Source: an uncultured Alteromonadaceae bacterium (GTDB lineage: Bacteria; Pseudomonadota; Gammaproteobacteria; Enterobacterales; Alteromonadaceae). From it: DNA of 64,000 bases. Location of the stretch: positions 54,562 to 118,561 of the forward strand of contig CANMXU010000014.1 in assembly GCA_947501935.1 (NCBI GenBank), written 5' to 3'. Below the pieces are notes generated by a model that searched no databases, was not told where the DNA came from, and saw only the letters and a program-made list of their open reading frames with translations. Every line of letters starts with the position of its first letter. The first letter of the stretch is position 1. Shown here one piece after another: positions 63,830 to 64,000 of the stretch. Made by a program: the position numbers and the translations under genes.

Positions 63830-64000
63830 TGTCTCGTCCTGAAATGTGTTTACACATTTAGGACTTATTATGAAAAACTCAAACACAGTACACGTTAAAC
63901 GAACACAACGCGATTATTCACTGGGCTTTAAATTACAAGTCGTTGCCGCTGTAGAAAAAGGCGATATGACATATAAACAAGCCCAAACAATCTATGGAAT
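63830..64000 (+). mobile_element. Insertion sequence, left end (runs off the window)
   Basis: The element probably begins at TGTCTCGTCCTG (63830), directly inside the exported-protein gene. An imperfect palindrome around AAATGTGT-TT-ACACATTT (63837-63863) precedes the transposase gene; such terminal hairpins limit read-in expression. Family assignment to IS3-like elements rests on the short orfA sequence only. Confidence 0.7.
63870..64000 (+). CDS. Transposase orfA (helix-turn-helix), 3' partial
   Basis: ATG at 63870 opens a frame to the window end, 43 complete codons. RDYSLGFKLQVVAAVEKGD followed by MTYKQAQTIYGI is the start of a helix-turn-helix domain characteristic of IS3-family OrfA proteins. 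The remaining transposase and the right inverted repeat are outside the window. Confidence 0.75.
   Translation, partial: MKNSNTVHVKRTQRDYSLGFKLQVVAAVEKGDMTYKQAQTIYG

Noticed and set aside
1..64000. CRISPR array, tRNA, rRNA, prophage or defence island
   Set aside because: None seen. The dGTPase homolog alone is not evidence of a defence system.

Overview
The window is AT-rich gammaproteobacterial chromosome. Gene content and order point to the Alteromonadales, most likely Colwelliaceae (Colwellia or Thalassotalea); this is inferred from protein resemblance and synteny, not from a search. Synteny landmarks are rnm/yciV divergent from trp, yciO-scpA-scpB-rluB, fldA-ybfE and ybfF next to seqA-pgm, csiV close to mfd, and fur near fldA. 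No rRNA, tRNA or CRISPR array was seen.

Layout. 1-8.6 kb: the 3' part of a dicarboxylate/amino-acid symporter, an unknown protein, a MITE-like repeat, a PhnA-type protein, and a TetR regulator followed by a two-gene RND efflux pump. 8.7-14.4 kb (minus): DUF1244, csiV, a second MITE-like copy, mfd. 14.7-21 kb: mostly small genes (YbaK deacylase, YehS-like, GNAT, a membrane protein, a LysR regulator, a secreted protein, a DGC zinc protein, GFA, DUF3465). In this stretch a 590-bp gap holds two tandem, nearly identical non-coding units that look like twin small-RNA genes. 21-25.3 kb: metY, purT, a DMT exporter. 25.4-28.8 kb (minus): a GH20 hexosaminidase and a sulfatase, a small sulfated-glycan set. 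29-36.4 kb (minus): the complete trp operon (trpE-G-D-CF-B-A) with a readable attenuator and, unexpectedly, a second Trp-rich mini-ORF between attenuator and trpE. 36.4-43.5 kb (plus): rnm, yciO, scpA, scpB, rluB, rnd, glnS. 43.6-49 kb: fur, fldA, ybfE, DUF2788, ybfF (minus), then seqA and pgm (plus). 49-54.6 kb: astE and the branched-chain 2-oxoacid dehydrogenase genes for E1 alpha, E1 beta and E2. 54.9-60.8 kb: a stand-alone protein kinase, a patatin-like lipase, a dGTPase homolog and an orphan periplasmic binding protein. 61-64 kb: a small unknown protein, a BCCT transporter gene interrupted by one in-frame amber codon, and a secreted-protein gene cut by an insertion sequence that runs off the end.

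Most of the window is housekeeping sequence. The points most worth following are the twin small-RNA candidates at 17.4-17.8 kb with C-rich anti-Shine-Dalgarno-like loops, the double Trp leader upstream of trpE, the amber-interrupted BCCT gene, the MITE-like family with a nested insertion, and the phased TTCGAA triplet in front of the efflux regulator. Operator and small-RNA calls are pattern matches only.
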